Source of the DNA: Albidovulum sp.
Lineage (GTDB): Bacteria; Pseudomonadota; Alphaproteobacteria; Rhodobacterales; Rhodobacteraceae
Assembly: GCA_030837785.1 (NCBI GenBank)
Contig: JAUQYA010000146.1
Coordinates: 1 to 36,842 of the forward strand
Length of the DNA stretch: 36,842 nt
Direction of reading: 5' to 3'
The notes under the pieces were generated by a model. It was given only the letters and a program-made list of their open reading frames with translations, was not told the DNA's origin and did no database searches. This document shows, in pieces, positions 31,135 to 36,842 of this stretch. The stretch's first letter is position 1; every line of letters starts with the position of its first letter. The translations under genes were made by a program, and so were the position numbers.

Positions 31135-32688
31135 ATGAACAGCGAACCGAGGCGCAAGCGGGCGGGCGGACGGGCGGGACACGCCGAGCGCACCGGCTAT
31201 CATGCGATCGAGCAGATGGACTGGCGCATCCCGGTCAACCCCGACCGGCCGATCGAACCCCTCGACGAGGCGGGCGTGCAGGCGATCCACAAGGGCGCGA
31301 TGCGCATCCTGAGCGAGATCGGCATCCGCTTCCTGAACGAGGAGGCGCTGGCGCTGTTCCGGCAGGCCGGTGTGCGCGTGGAGGGCGAGACCGTCCGGAT
31401 GGACGAGGACTTCGTCATGGAGATGGTGGGCCGCGCGCCGCGCCGCTTCACCGTCACGCCCCGCAACCCGGACCGCGCCCTGACCTTCGGGGGGCGCGAG
31501 ATCTACTTCGGCAACGTCTCCTCACCGCCGAACTACTGGGATCTGGCCCGCGGCAAGGTGCCGGGGTTCATGGAGGGCTTCCGCGATTTCATCAAGCTGA
31601 CGCAATATTTCAACTGCATCCATTTCGCCGGCGGTTACCCGGTGGAGCCGGTGGACGTTCACCCCTCGGTCCGCCATCTCGACTGCCTGTTCGAGAAGCT
31701 GACGCTGACCGACAAGGTCTGCCACGCCTATGCGCTGGGCAAGGAGCGCGTCGAGGACGCGATGGAGATGGTGCGGATCGCGGGCGGGCTTTCGCCCGAG
31801 GCGTTCCGGGCCGCCCCGCGGATGTTCACCAACATCAACTCGGTCTCGCCCTTGAAGCACGATTTCCCGATGATCGACGGCGCGCTCAGGCTCGCCCGCG
31901 CGGGCCAGCTCGTCGTCGTGACGCCGTTCACGCTCGCCGGCGCGATGGCGCCGGTGACGATGGCGGGCGCGGTGACGCTGTCGGTCGCCGAGGCGCTGTC
32001 GGCGATCGCGCTCCTGCAATACGCCGCCCCCGGCGCGCCCTGCATGATCGGCACCTTCACCTCCAACGTCGACATGAAGTCGGGCGCGCCGGCCTTCGGC
32101 ACCCCCGAATACATGCGCGCGACGCAGATGACCGGCCAGCTCGCCCGGCTTTACGGCCTGCCGCTCAGATCCTCGGGCGTCTGCGCCGCCAATGTCCCCG
32201 ACGGCCAGTCGATGTGGGAGACCTCCAACAGCCTCTGGGCGGCGATGCAGTCGGGCACCAACATGGTCTATCACGCGGCGGGCTGGCTTGAAGGCGGGCT
32301 GATTGCGAGCCCAGAGAAATTCGTGATGGACTGCGAGGTGGTGCAGATGCTCCAGCGCTACATGGAGCCCCAGGTCTGGGCCACGACGCCCGACGACATC
32401 GCGGTGGAAACCATCGCCGAGGTGGGGGCCGAGGGCCATTACTTCGGCTGCCAGCACACCCAGAACCGCTACTCCACGGCCTTCTACGCCCCCTTCGCCT
32501 CCGACTGGCGCAACTTCGAGGCCTGGAAGATCGACGGGGCGGTCTGGACGGCCGAACGGGCGCACGGCATCGCCAAGGCGATCCTCGCCGAGTTCGAGCC
32601 GCCGGCGATGGACGAGGCCGCCCGCGAGGAGCTTGCGGCCTTCGTCGCCCGGCGCCGGGAGGAAGGCGGCGCGCCCACGGATTTCTGA
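31135..32688 (+). CDS. Trimethylamine methyltransferase-family protein (non-pyrrolysine MttB type)
   Basis: This 517-residue MttB-family TIM-barrel protein would move a methyl group from a methylated amine to a corrinoid protein. Family segments include RFTVTPRNPDRALTFGG, YFGNVSSPPNYWDL, FAGGYPVEPVDVHP, PFTLAGAMAPVTMAGAV, APCMIGTF, and MWETSNSLWAAMQSGTNMVYHAAGWLEGGL. There is no in-frame TAG, so it is a non-pyrrolysine member and may act on a betaine-like substrate as reported for some relatives. No corrinoid protein or reductive activase is in the window. The ATG at 31135 has GGAGG at 31123-31127; the upstream open frame is in antisense-like sequence and is rejected. Confidence 0.88.
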   Translation: MNSEPRRKRAGGRAGHAERTGYHAIEQMDWRIPVNPDRPIEPLDEAGVQAIHKGAMRILSEIGIRFLNEEALALFRQAGVRVEGETVRMDEDFVMEMVGRAPRRFTVTPRNPDRALTFGGREIYFGNVSSPPNYWDLARGKVPGFMEGFRDFIKLTQYFNCIHFAGGYPVEPVDVHPSVRHLDCLFEKLTLTDKVCHAYALGKERVEDAMEMVRIAGGLSPEAFRAAPRMFTNINSVSPLKHDFPMIDGALRLARAGQLVVVTPFTLAGAMAPVTMAGAVTLSVAEALSAIALLQYAAPGAPCMIGTFTSNVDMKSGAPAFGTPEYMRATQMTGQLARLYGLPLRSSGVCAANVPDGQSMWETSNSLWAAMQSGTNMVYHAAGWLEGGLIASPEKFVMDCEVVQMLQRYMEPQVWATTPDDIAVETIAEVGAEGHYFGCQHTQNRYSTAFYAPFASDWRNFEAWKIDGAVWTAERAHGIAKAILAEFEPPAMDEAAREELAAFVARRREEGGAPTDF

Positions 32689-32752
32689 ACAATTGGAACG
32701 GTTTGGCGTTTCTTAACGCAGCCGGGCTAGGGTTCGCCCGAAGGAGGGCCCG

Positions 32753-33334
32753 ATGCACGGTCTTGTCAACCGGTCCGTTCAGTGTTTCCTCAGGGACACC
32801 TATGGCGCCGACCTCTGGGCCGCGGTCGCGGCCGAGGCCGGCGTGGCGCCCGAAGGGTTCGAGGCGCTGATGCAGTATGACGACCCGCTGACCGATGCGG
32901 TCGTCGATGCCGCCGCGCGCCAGCTTGGAAAGCAGCGCGAGGCGCTTCTGGAAGATGTCGGCATCTATCTCGTGGCGCTGGAGCCGTTGCGCCGGCTCCT
33001 GCGCTTCGGCGGCGCGAGCTACGAGGATTTCCTCCATTCGCTCGACGAACTGCCCGACCGCGCGCGGCTTGCGGTGCCCGACCTCGACCTGCCCGACCTC
33101 ACGCTCCATGCGGTCGCGCCGGGGCGGTTCCGGCTCGACTGTTCGGGGCCCCGGCCGGGCTTCGGCGCGGTCTTCGCGGGCATCCTGCGCGCGATGGCCG
33201 ACGATTACGGCGCGCTCGTGCTGATCGACGCGGGCAGCGGTGCAGTCCTGCCCGAGACGGTGGGGATCGAGCTTCTCGACACCTCCTTCGCCGCCGGACG
33301 CGGCTTCGATCTCGCCCGGCCGGAGGCGGTCTGA
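32753..33334 (+). CDS. H-NOX-like (heme NO-binding fold) sensor lacking the proximal histidine
   Basis: The 193-residue protein has the H-NOX start MHGLVNRSVQCFLRDTYGADLW and the following helices. Where H-NOX proteins carry the heme-ligand histidine (FLxxxDEVHxQL context), this one reads FLHSLDELPDR, so proline 101 is at the ligand position. H95 is six residues earlier. The YxSxR heme-propionate motif is also degenerate, reading DCSGPR near 129-134. A strong site AAGGAGGG precedes the ATG. The stop overlaps the start of the cyclase gene by 1 base, so the two are coupled. It may bind heme differently, bind another ligand, or be heme-free. Confidence 0.82.
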   Translation: MHGLVNRSVQCFLRDTYGADLWAAVAAEAGVAPEGFEALMQYDDPLTDAVVDAAARQLGKQREALLEDVGIYLVALEPLRRLLRFGGASYEDFLHSLDELPDRARLAVPDLDLPDLTLHAVAPGRFRLDCSGPRPGFGAVFAGILRAMADDYGALVLIDAGSGAVLPETVGIELLDTSFAAGRGFDLARPEAV

Positions 33335-34410
33335 TGAACGGCGCTCTGCCCGCCGACATGACGACGATGGCGGTGCGGGAGCTTGGCCGGCTGATGCCGA
33401 TGTTCCTCTGGATCGCGCCCACCGGCCAGATCTGCGCGGCCGGCCCGACGCTGTCGAAGGTGTGCGGCGCGGGGCTGCTCTCCGGCGCGCGGTTCTTCGA
33501 TGTCTTCGACCTGACCAAGCCCAGCCCCGCCGCGACGATGGCAGACCTCGCCCGCCTGACCGGCCAGCGGTTGCAGGTCCGGCTGCGGCATGGTGCGCGG
33601 ACGGCGCTGCGCGGCCAGATCGTGCCCCTGGCCGGACAGGACGGCCTGCTGGTCAACCTGTCCTTCGGCATCGCCGTGGCCGAGGCGGTGCGCGACCACC
33701 GGCTGACCGACGCCGATTTCGCCACCACCGACCTGACGGTGGAACTGCTCTACCTGACCGAAGCCAAGGCCGCGGTGATGGAGGAGCTTGCCGCGCTGAA
33801 CCACCGGCTCGACACTGCGCGCAACGCAGCCGAGGCGCGGGCGCTGACCGATGCCCTGACCGGGCTTGCCAACCGCCGGGCGCTTGCCGCCGCGCTCGCG
33901 CGGGCCGTCGACGCGGCTTCGCGCGGGCGGCGCGGCTTCGCGCTCCTGCATCTCGACCTCGACCTCTTCAAGGCGGTGAACGACACGCTCGGCCATGCCG
34001 CGGGCGATTTCGTCCTGACCCGGGTGGCGGCGGTGCTGCGGGCGGAAACGCGCAAGCAGGACACGGTGGCGCGGGTGGGGGGCGACGAATTCGTGCTGAT
34101 CCTTCCCGGCCAGGTGGACCCGGCCCAGATCGACGCCGTGGCTCGCCGGATCATCGAGGGGCTGGAGACGCCGCTTGTCTTCGAGGGCCGGCCCTGCCGG
34201 ATTTCCGGCTCGATCGGGGCGACGGCCTCCTGCCTCTACCCCGTGCCGGAGGCCGACCGGATGCTGAACGACGCCGACACCGCGCTTTACGCCTCCAAGC
34301 GGCGGGGCCGCGGCCGTGCGACGATCTACGCCCCCGACCTGCGCCTGCCCGAGGACCGGCGCGCGCCGGAGCAGCCCGGGCCCGGCGCCGGAGGCTCCGG
34401 GGCCGGCTGA
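33334..34410 (+). CDS. Diguanylate cyclase with HNOBA-like sensor domain
   Basis: The 358-residue protein has an N-terminal PAS-like HNOBA (H-NOX-associated) domain (about 12-125, with LMPMFLWIAPTGQI and FFDVFDLTKPSPA). A signalling helix follows (about 130-168, LLYLTEAKAAVMEELAALNHRLD), then a GGDEF domain (about 170-335). The active motif is GGDEF at 249-253, preceded by an RxxD inhibition site (RKQD, 240-243), so the enzyme should make cyclic di-GMP and be feedback-inhibited. It starts on the last base of the H-NOX stop codon. The last 25 residues are a Pro/Gly-rich tail. Its output is presumably set by the H-NOX-like partner. Confidence 0.9.
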   Translation: MNGALPADMTTMAVRELGRLMPMFLWIAPTGQICAAGPTLSKVCGAGLLSGARFFDVFDLTKPSPAATMADLARLTGQRLQVRLRHGARTALRGQIVPLAGQDGLLVNLSFGIAVAEAVRDHRLTDADFATTDLTVELLYLTEAKAAVMEELAALNHRLDTARNAAEARALTDALTGLANRRALAAALARAVDAASRGRRGFALLHLDLDLFKAVNDTLGHAAGDFVLTRVAAVLRAETRKQDTVARVGGDEFVLILPGQVDPAQIDAVARRIIEGLETPLVFEGRPCRISGSIGATASCLYPVPEADRMLNDADTALYASKRRGRGRATIYAPDLRLPEDRRAPEQPGPGAGGSGAG

Positions 34411-34570
34411 GCGGCCGCCGACCGGTCCGCGCCGACGCCGCCCCGGCCGCGCCCGCAGCACCCGGCTGGCCACCGACGGGGCTCGTCCGGCGGCGCCGGG
34501 CGCGGGTCCGCTGCCGGCGGCAGGGTAGACGACCTTGCCGTCCGCCGTCCTCCGCGCGCCCGGTGGGGGG

Positions 34571-34644
34571 ACGTCGACCAGCATCCTCACCTGTGCCGCG
34601 CGCAGCATGGCAACGAACACGCCAAGGTCGCGGCGGGAATGGCC
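34571..34644 (-). pseudogene. Fragment of a DUF488 gene
   Basis: Read on the minus strand, these bases encode GHSRRDLGVFVAMLRAAQ followed by VRMLVDV. This matches the N-terminal signature of DUF488 proteins (TIGHS...EFVALLRAxGVxxLVDVR). The start codon side is missing: the match ends at 34644, where plus-strand foreign coding sequence takes over. Beyond LVDV the sequence no longer resembles the family. It is therefore a remnant at a breakpoint. The identification rests on about 25 residues. Confidence 0.5.
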
Positions 34645-34661
34645 GCGAACAGCAGGCGCAG

Positions 34662-35459
34662 GTGAAAGCGGACCTGAAAGAGGCCCGGGAGGAAGAAGCG
34701 AAGCAGCAAGGGGAACTGACCCGCCGCAAAGGAAGCTTGTTCCGCTGGTTCTACAAGAGGCGGGTTGCTGAACTAGAGGCGGCGCTGCCCGTAACCAAGG
34801 CGGAGGTGGCTCGTCTTGCGAACTGGCAGGACAACACCAAGATCGCGGTCACGTTCGAAGCAGGTGACGCCGCCCAGCGCGCCTACTCGTCAATGGTTCG
34901 TGCGTTCGACGTGCTGAAGCCGAGCGACAAGAAATGGGACGTGACGGCTGACAGGTCCACGAACCAGTTCGTGGAGCGCACCCTTGCCAACCGAACCGTC
35001 AACAGGCACCCTGTGGCATTCGAGTTTAGCTCGACCGACCTGATCCAGTTTTCGGGGCGGGCAATGCGCTTCGAGAATGTGAACGGCGACGACATACTGA
35101 TTTACCCCGGCGTGGCGGTTATCCCGCGTGCCGATGGAGTGTTCGCCCTGATCGACATACGGGAGCTGCAGGTCACCGTAGACGGGGTGTGGTTCCACGA
35201 GGCTGAGGGCGTCCCTCGCGATGCGAAGGTTGTCGGTCAGACATGGGCAAAAACGAACAAGGACGGTTCGCCGGATCGCCGGTTCAAGGAGAACTATCAA
35301 ATCCCGATCTGCCTCTATGGGCAGATCGCGTTTCGGTCCCAGACGGGCGTGACGGAGGAATACATGGTGTCGGACGCAAACGCCGCGCTGGCCTACGTTG
35401 ATGCGGTCAACGCTTACAGGATGGCATTGGCCGAAACGGATGCGCCCGTCTCGACGTAG
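34662..35459 (+). CDS. 5'-truncated gene, C-terminal domain recalling DUF4236-type proteins
   Basis: The visible frame gives 265 residues if the GTG at 34662 is used, but no ribosome site supports it and the frame is joined to a DUF488 fragment, so truncation is likely. A charged coiled coil (LKEAREEEAKQQGELTRRK) leads into a compact domain with the segments KPSDKKWDVTADRS, FENVNGDDILIYPGV, TWAKTNKDGSPDRRFKENYQI and YGQIAFRSQTG. From memory these resemble the C-terminal region of proteins that carry an N-terminal DUF4236 domain; this needs a search. Codon use is less GC-rich than in upstream genes, consistent with transfer. Function unknown. Confidence 0.6.
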   Translation: MKADLKEAREEEAKQQGELTRRKGSLFRWFYKRRVAELEAALPVTKAEVARLANWQDNTKIAVTFEAGDAAQRAYSSMVRAFDVLKPSDKKWDVTADRSTNQFVERTLANRTVNRHPVAFEFSSTDLIQFSGRAMRFENVNGDDILIYPGVAVIPRADGVFALIDIRELQVTVDGVWFHEAEGVPRDAKVVGQTWAKTNKDGSPDRRFKENYQIPICLYGQIAFRSQTGVTEEYMVSDANAALAYVDAVNAYRMALAETDAPVST

Positions 35460-35564
35460 CCACCACGAGCCACGAACCCTTGCCGCTCCGTGCTGCACGC
35501 GGCACCAAGCGCAAGAGCAGCGACGGTGAGCATATCTAACAGCTCATAAGTGGCATTGTTTCCC

Positions 35565-35609
35565 CTATGGTCTGGGTCACGCAGGACAGACCATATATTT
35601 AGACCATAG
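35565..35609. repeat. Triple AGACCATA motif, two direct and one inverted
   Basis: CTATGGTCT at 35565-35573 is the perfect inverse of AGACCATAG at 35601-35609, and AGACCATA also occurs at 35588-35595. They lie in the 363-base gap 35460-35822. The gap is AT-richer than the genome and has no convincing gene. Iterated sites like this suit a regulator or recombinase. Confidence 0.7.
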
Positions 35610-35633
35610 ACGCCGGGATGTATTGGGTCGCAC

Positions 35634-35809
35634 TGGGACGAATGGTCCCGTGAACCCTAGCAATTAAAGGGGTTGTGTTCGATCTGGGGCGCATAGGGAA
35701 GATGCCTGGCAGCCCGCAGGGGAGTCACATTGTAAATAAAAACAATAAATTAGGAGAATCCTTGCCGCCAATGATACCGTCATCTGGGGGGACGTATTGG
35801 GACGAATGG
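35634..35809. repeat. 12-bp direct repeats TGGGACGAATGG
   Basis: The 12-base sequence TGGGACGAATGG occurs at 35634-35645 and 35798-35809, with GTATTGGG-like sequence just upstream of each. The 164-base spacing lies in the same accessory gap. It could mark a recombination or attachment site, but no integrase gene is visible here. Confidence 0.5.
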
Positions 35810-35822
35810 AATCAAGCGGCAG

Positions 35823-36272
35823 TCAGAAGCCGCCAGAATTCGGCAGGTGCAACGGCTCGTACATGACGTGGCAGGAGACCGTCTCATCGGCCTTCAAGGA
35901 GAACAGGCTGACCAGATTCCCGTTCCCATCGTCGTGCCACTTCTCAGCGGCAACGTAGCGTCCGTCGTCCTTCAAGAACGGAGCCCCGTAAATCTCTCTG
36001 ATCGCAGTTTCGAACCGTCCGCACTCTGTCGCGTCCTTTGGATTGATCTCGATCCCGATCAAACCGGAACCGTTGAACTTGTAGGACAGTTCAACCGCGA
36101 AAGCGCCTACAGATCCCTCGTAACTGTCAAACTCTCCGTTCTGCGTGACGGGCGTTTCTCCACGCACCGAGGTAATTTGCTCCCGGCTCATCCCCCATTC
36201 CGCGTGGCCCCACCCCGCAAACACGGGGGAGGGGGCAAGAAGAACCACGGCAACCAGGAACGACGCGCGCAT
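35823..36272 (-). CDS. Secreted protein of unknown function
   Basis: The 149-residue protein has a signal peptide (MRASFLVAVVLLAPSPVFA) and then GWGHAEWGMSREQITSVRG, ending in VSLFSLKADETVSCHVMYEPLHLPNSGGF. Two cysteines (ATECGRF and VSCHV) could form a disulfide in the periplasm. I do not recognise the family. GGAGGGCC precedes the ATG, and the stop codon of the upstream gene overlaps this start by 1 base (TGATG), so the two genes form an operon. Base composition is lower in GC than the upstream half of the window. Confidence 0.72.
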   Translation of the reverse strand: MRASFLVAVVLLAPSPVFAGWGHAEWGMSREQITSVRGETPVTQNGEFDSYEGSVGAFAVELSYKFNGSGLIGIEINPKDATECGRFETAIREIYGAPFLKDDGRYVAAEKWHDDGNGNLVSLFSLKADETVSCHVMYEPLHLPNSGGF

Positions 36273-36697
36273 CACAGGCCCTCCGAAAAACTCTCGATCT
36301 CGCGGAACGAGCTGCCATCGGCCGGAATGACGATCTCGAACGCACCGGCCTTCGGTTTCAGAGTCGCGAACTCGTCGTGCCGAATCCGGAAGATGCGATA
36401 GCGGAGACCGCCGACAGGGCAGACGGCAAGCACTGTCACGGATTCGTTGACCGCCTCGATCGGCACAGAGCCACGCCAGTCTGCGTCAACGCGCTCACAG
36501 GTGGCTACGTAGCAGACGTAGTGTGCCCCCTGTATGATCAGATGGAGGTCGACGGAATGCTTCTCGTCGAATGAGTCCTCTTTCCGGGGAAACGCCGGGG
36601 AGGCACCATCCATGCGAGCGAGGCCGGCGATGAGGTTCACGGCGCCATCCGCCCGAGCGTCACGCAGAATGGCGACTTTCTTCGGCAGTTCCGGCAT
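36272..36697 (-). CDS. Hypothetical protein, first gene of a coupled pair
   Basis: The 141-residue protein starts MPELPKKVAILRDARADGAVNL and has no signal peptide or membrane helix. The centre has beta-rich stretches (VDLHLIIQGAHYVCYVATCERV and VTVLAVCPVGGLRYRIFRI). No family is recognised. The IS630 element end lies only 8 bases upstream of its ATG, with no ribosome site in those 8 bases and no stop codon between. So it has lost its native leader, or the N-terminus was cut off by the insertion. It is coupled to the downstream secreted-protein gene by a TGATG overlap. Confidence 0.62.
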   Translation of the reverse strand: MPELPKKVAILRDARADGAVNLIAGLARMDGASPAFPRKEDSFDEKHSVDLHLIIQGAHYVCYVATCERVDADWRGSVPIEAVNESVTVLAVCPVGGLRYRIFRIRHDEFATLKPKAGAFEIVIPADGSSFREIESFSEGL

Positions 36698-36705
36698 CGT
36701 GCCTA

Positions 36706-36842
36706 GAGCGTGTCTGAGTTAGATTGAAGCGTATCCTGCATGTCGGAGGCAGTTTTGGCATTCGGCGGGAGTGAAGGCGTCGAGCAGGGTTCCGACCCTT
36801 CGCCATGAGGCTTCGATGGTGCGCTCGTCTGCCTTTCGGAAC
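36706..36842 (-). mobile_element. End of an IS630-family insertion sequence
   Basis: The element appears to start at GAGCGTGTCTGAGTTAG (36706) directly after a TA dinucleotide (36704-36705), the target site IS630/Tc1-type elements duplicate. It carries the 3' end of a transposase and runs off the window. The other end is not visible. Confidence 0.72.
36719..36842 (-). CDS. IS630-family transposase, C-terminal end (partial)
   Basis: The minus strand from the window edge reads FRKADERTIEASWRRVGTLL and then DAFTPAECQNCLRHAGYASI before a TAA stop at 36719-36721. This matches the usual C-terminus of IS630 transposases (RTIxxLWxxIGxLLDxFxPxECxNYxxNAGY). Only 40 residues are in the window; the DDE catalytic domain lies outside it. 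The stop codon lies 13 bases inside the inferred element end. Confidence 0.75.
   Translation of the reverse strand, partial: FRKADERTIEASWRRVGTLLDAFTPAECQNCLRHAGYASI

Noticed and set aside
31135..32688. Pyrrolysine-containing MttB.
   Set aside because: There is no in-frame TAG; the gene reads through without amber codons to a TGA stop.
32695..32733. EcfG/general stress promoter (GGAAC...CGTT) before the H-NOX gene.
   Set aside because: GGAAC and CGTT are present but only about 7 bases apart, instead of 17-18. A TTGGCG/TAGGGT pair has a 19-base spacing and is also weak.
33240..35459. Apparent 739-codon plus-strand gene joining the cyclase region to the accessory protein.
   Set aside because: Up to about 34410 it is a shadow frame of the cyclase. 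Only the last part, from about 34655, shows protein-like composition.
35675..35866. Small plus-strand open frame of 63 codons in the accessory gap.
   Set aside because: It overlaps the 3' end of the secreted-protein gene on the other strand, has no good ribosome site for its first start and no family resemblance. A TTG after AGGAG at 35751 is a weak alternative.

Overview
The window is very GC-rich chromosomal DNA from an alphaproteobacterium, most likely a Rhodobacteraceae member (Rhodobacter/Rhodovulum/Paracoccus-like). This is inferred from the ftsZ-lpxC-bamD-recN order, the short ProRS without an editing insertion, an FtsZ tail ending in an IPAFLRRQ-type peptide, pleD next to a DUF3572 gene, and dispersed GAGTATTT...ACAGAAAG inverted repeats. 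No tRNA, rRNA or CRISPR array was seen.

Layout. 1-4919: the 3' part of ftsZ, a clear terminator, then lpxC, bamD and recN (division and envelope core). 5244-9968: proS, a secreted PQQ-type aldose dehydrogenase, and the lipoprotein-release pair lolC-lolD. 9992-10921: two tandem paralogous small c-type cytochromes, one soluble and one a lipoprotein, behind an FNR-like box. 11010-14010: a membrane-anchored arylsulfotransferase-like propeller and an RTX protein with an unusual repeat period of about 28 residues. 14090-19349, minus strand: metG, an SDR, an MFS transporter, cytochrome b561 and a YceI-like protein. 19477-22692: a GlxA/AraC-type regulator, a lipocalin-like lipoprotein, PaiB and an XRE regulator. 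22793-24825: DUF2061, a membrane desaturase and an EamA permease. 24847-25957: a NUDIX hydrolase and DUF983. 26184-28427: an EF-hand protein followed by an ECF sigma, a probable anti-sigma and a CnrX/CpxP-like periplasmic sensor. 28451-34410: PleD, DUF3572, a HAD phosphatase, a non-pyrrolysine MttB-family protein, and an H-NOX-like protein translationally coupled to a diguanylate cyclase.

At about 34645-34660 the sequence changes character. A fragment of a DUF488 gene abuts a 5'-truncated foreign gene, and lower-GC DNA with iterated motifs and two genes of unknown function follows. The window ends in the terminal part of an IS630-family element inserted 8 bases before the start of one of those unknown genes. 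This right end is an accessory, rearranged segment.

The most interesting signals are five. (1) The H-NOX-like protein has proline where the proximal heme histidine should be and a degenerate YxSxR motif, yet stays coupled to an HNOBA-GGDEF cyclase. (2) A compact EF-hand/ECF/anti-sigma/metal-sensor cassette is preceded by 13-bp iterons. (3) The RTX protein has a non-standard repeat period. (4) An XRE regulator has a palindrome lying exactly between -35 and -10 and possibly a leaderless start. (5) Tandem palindromic repeats lie between the GlxA-like regulator and the lipocalin gene. Two c-di-GMP synthases (PleD and the H-NOX partner) lie within 6 kb of each other.
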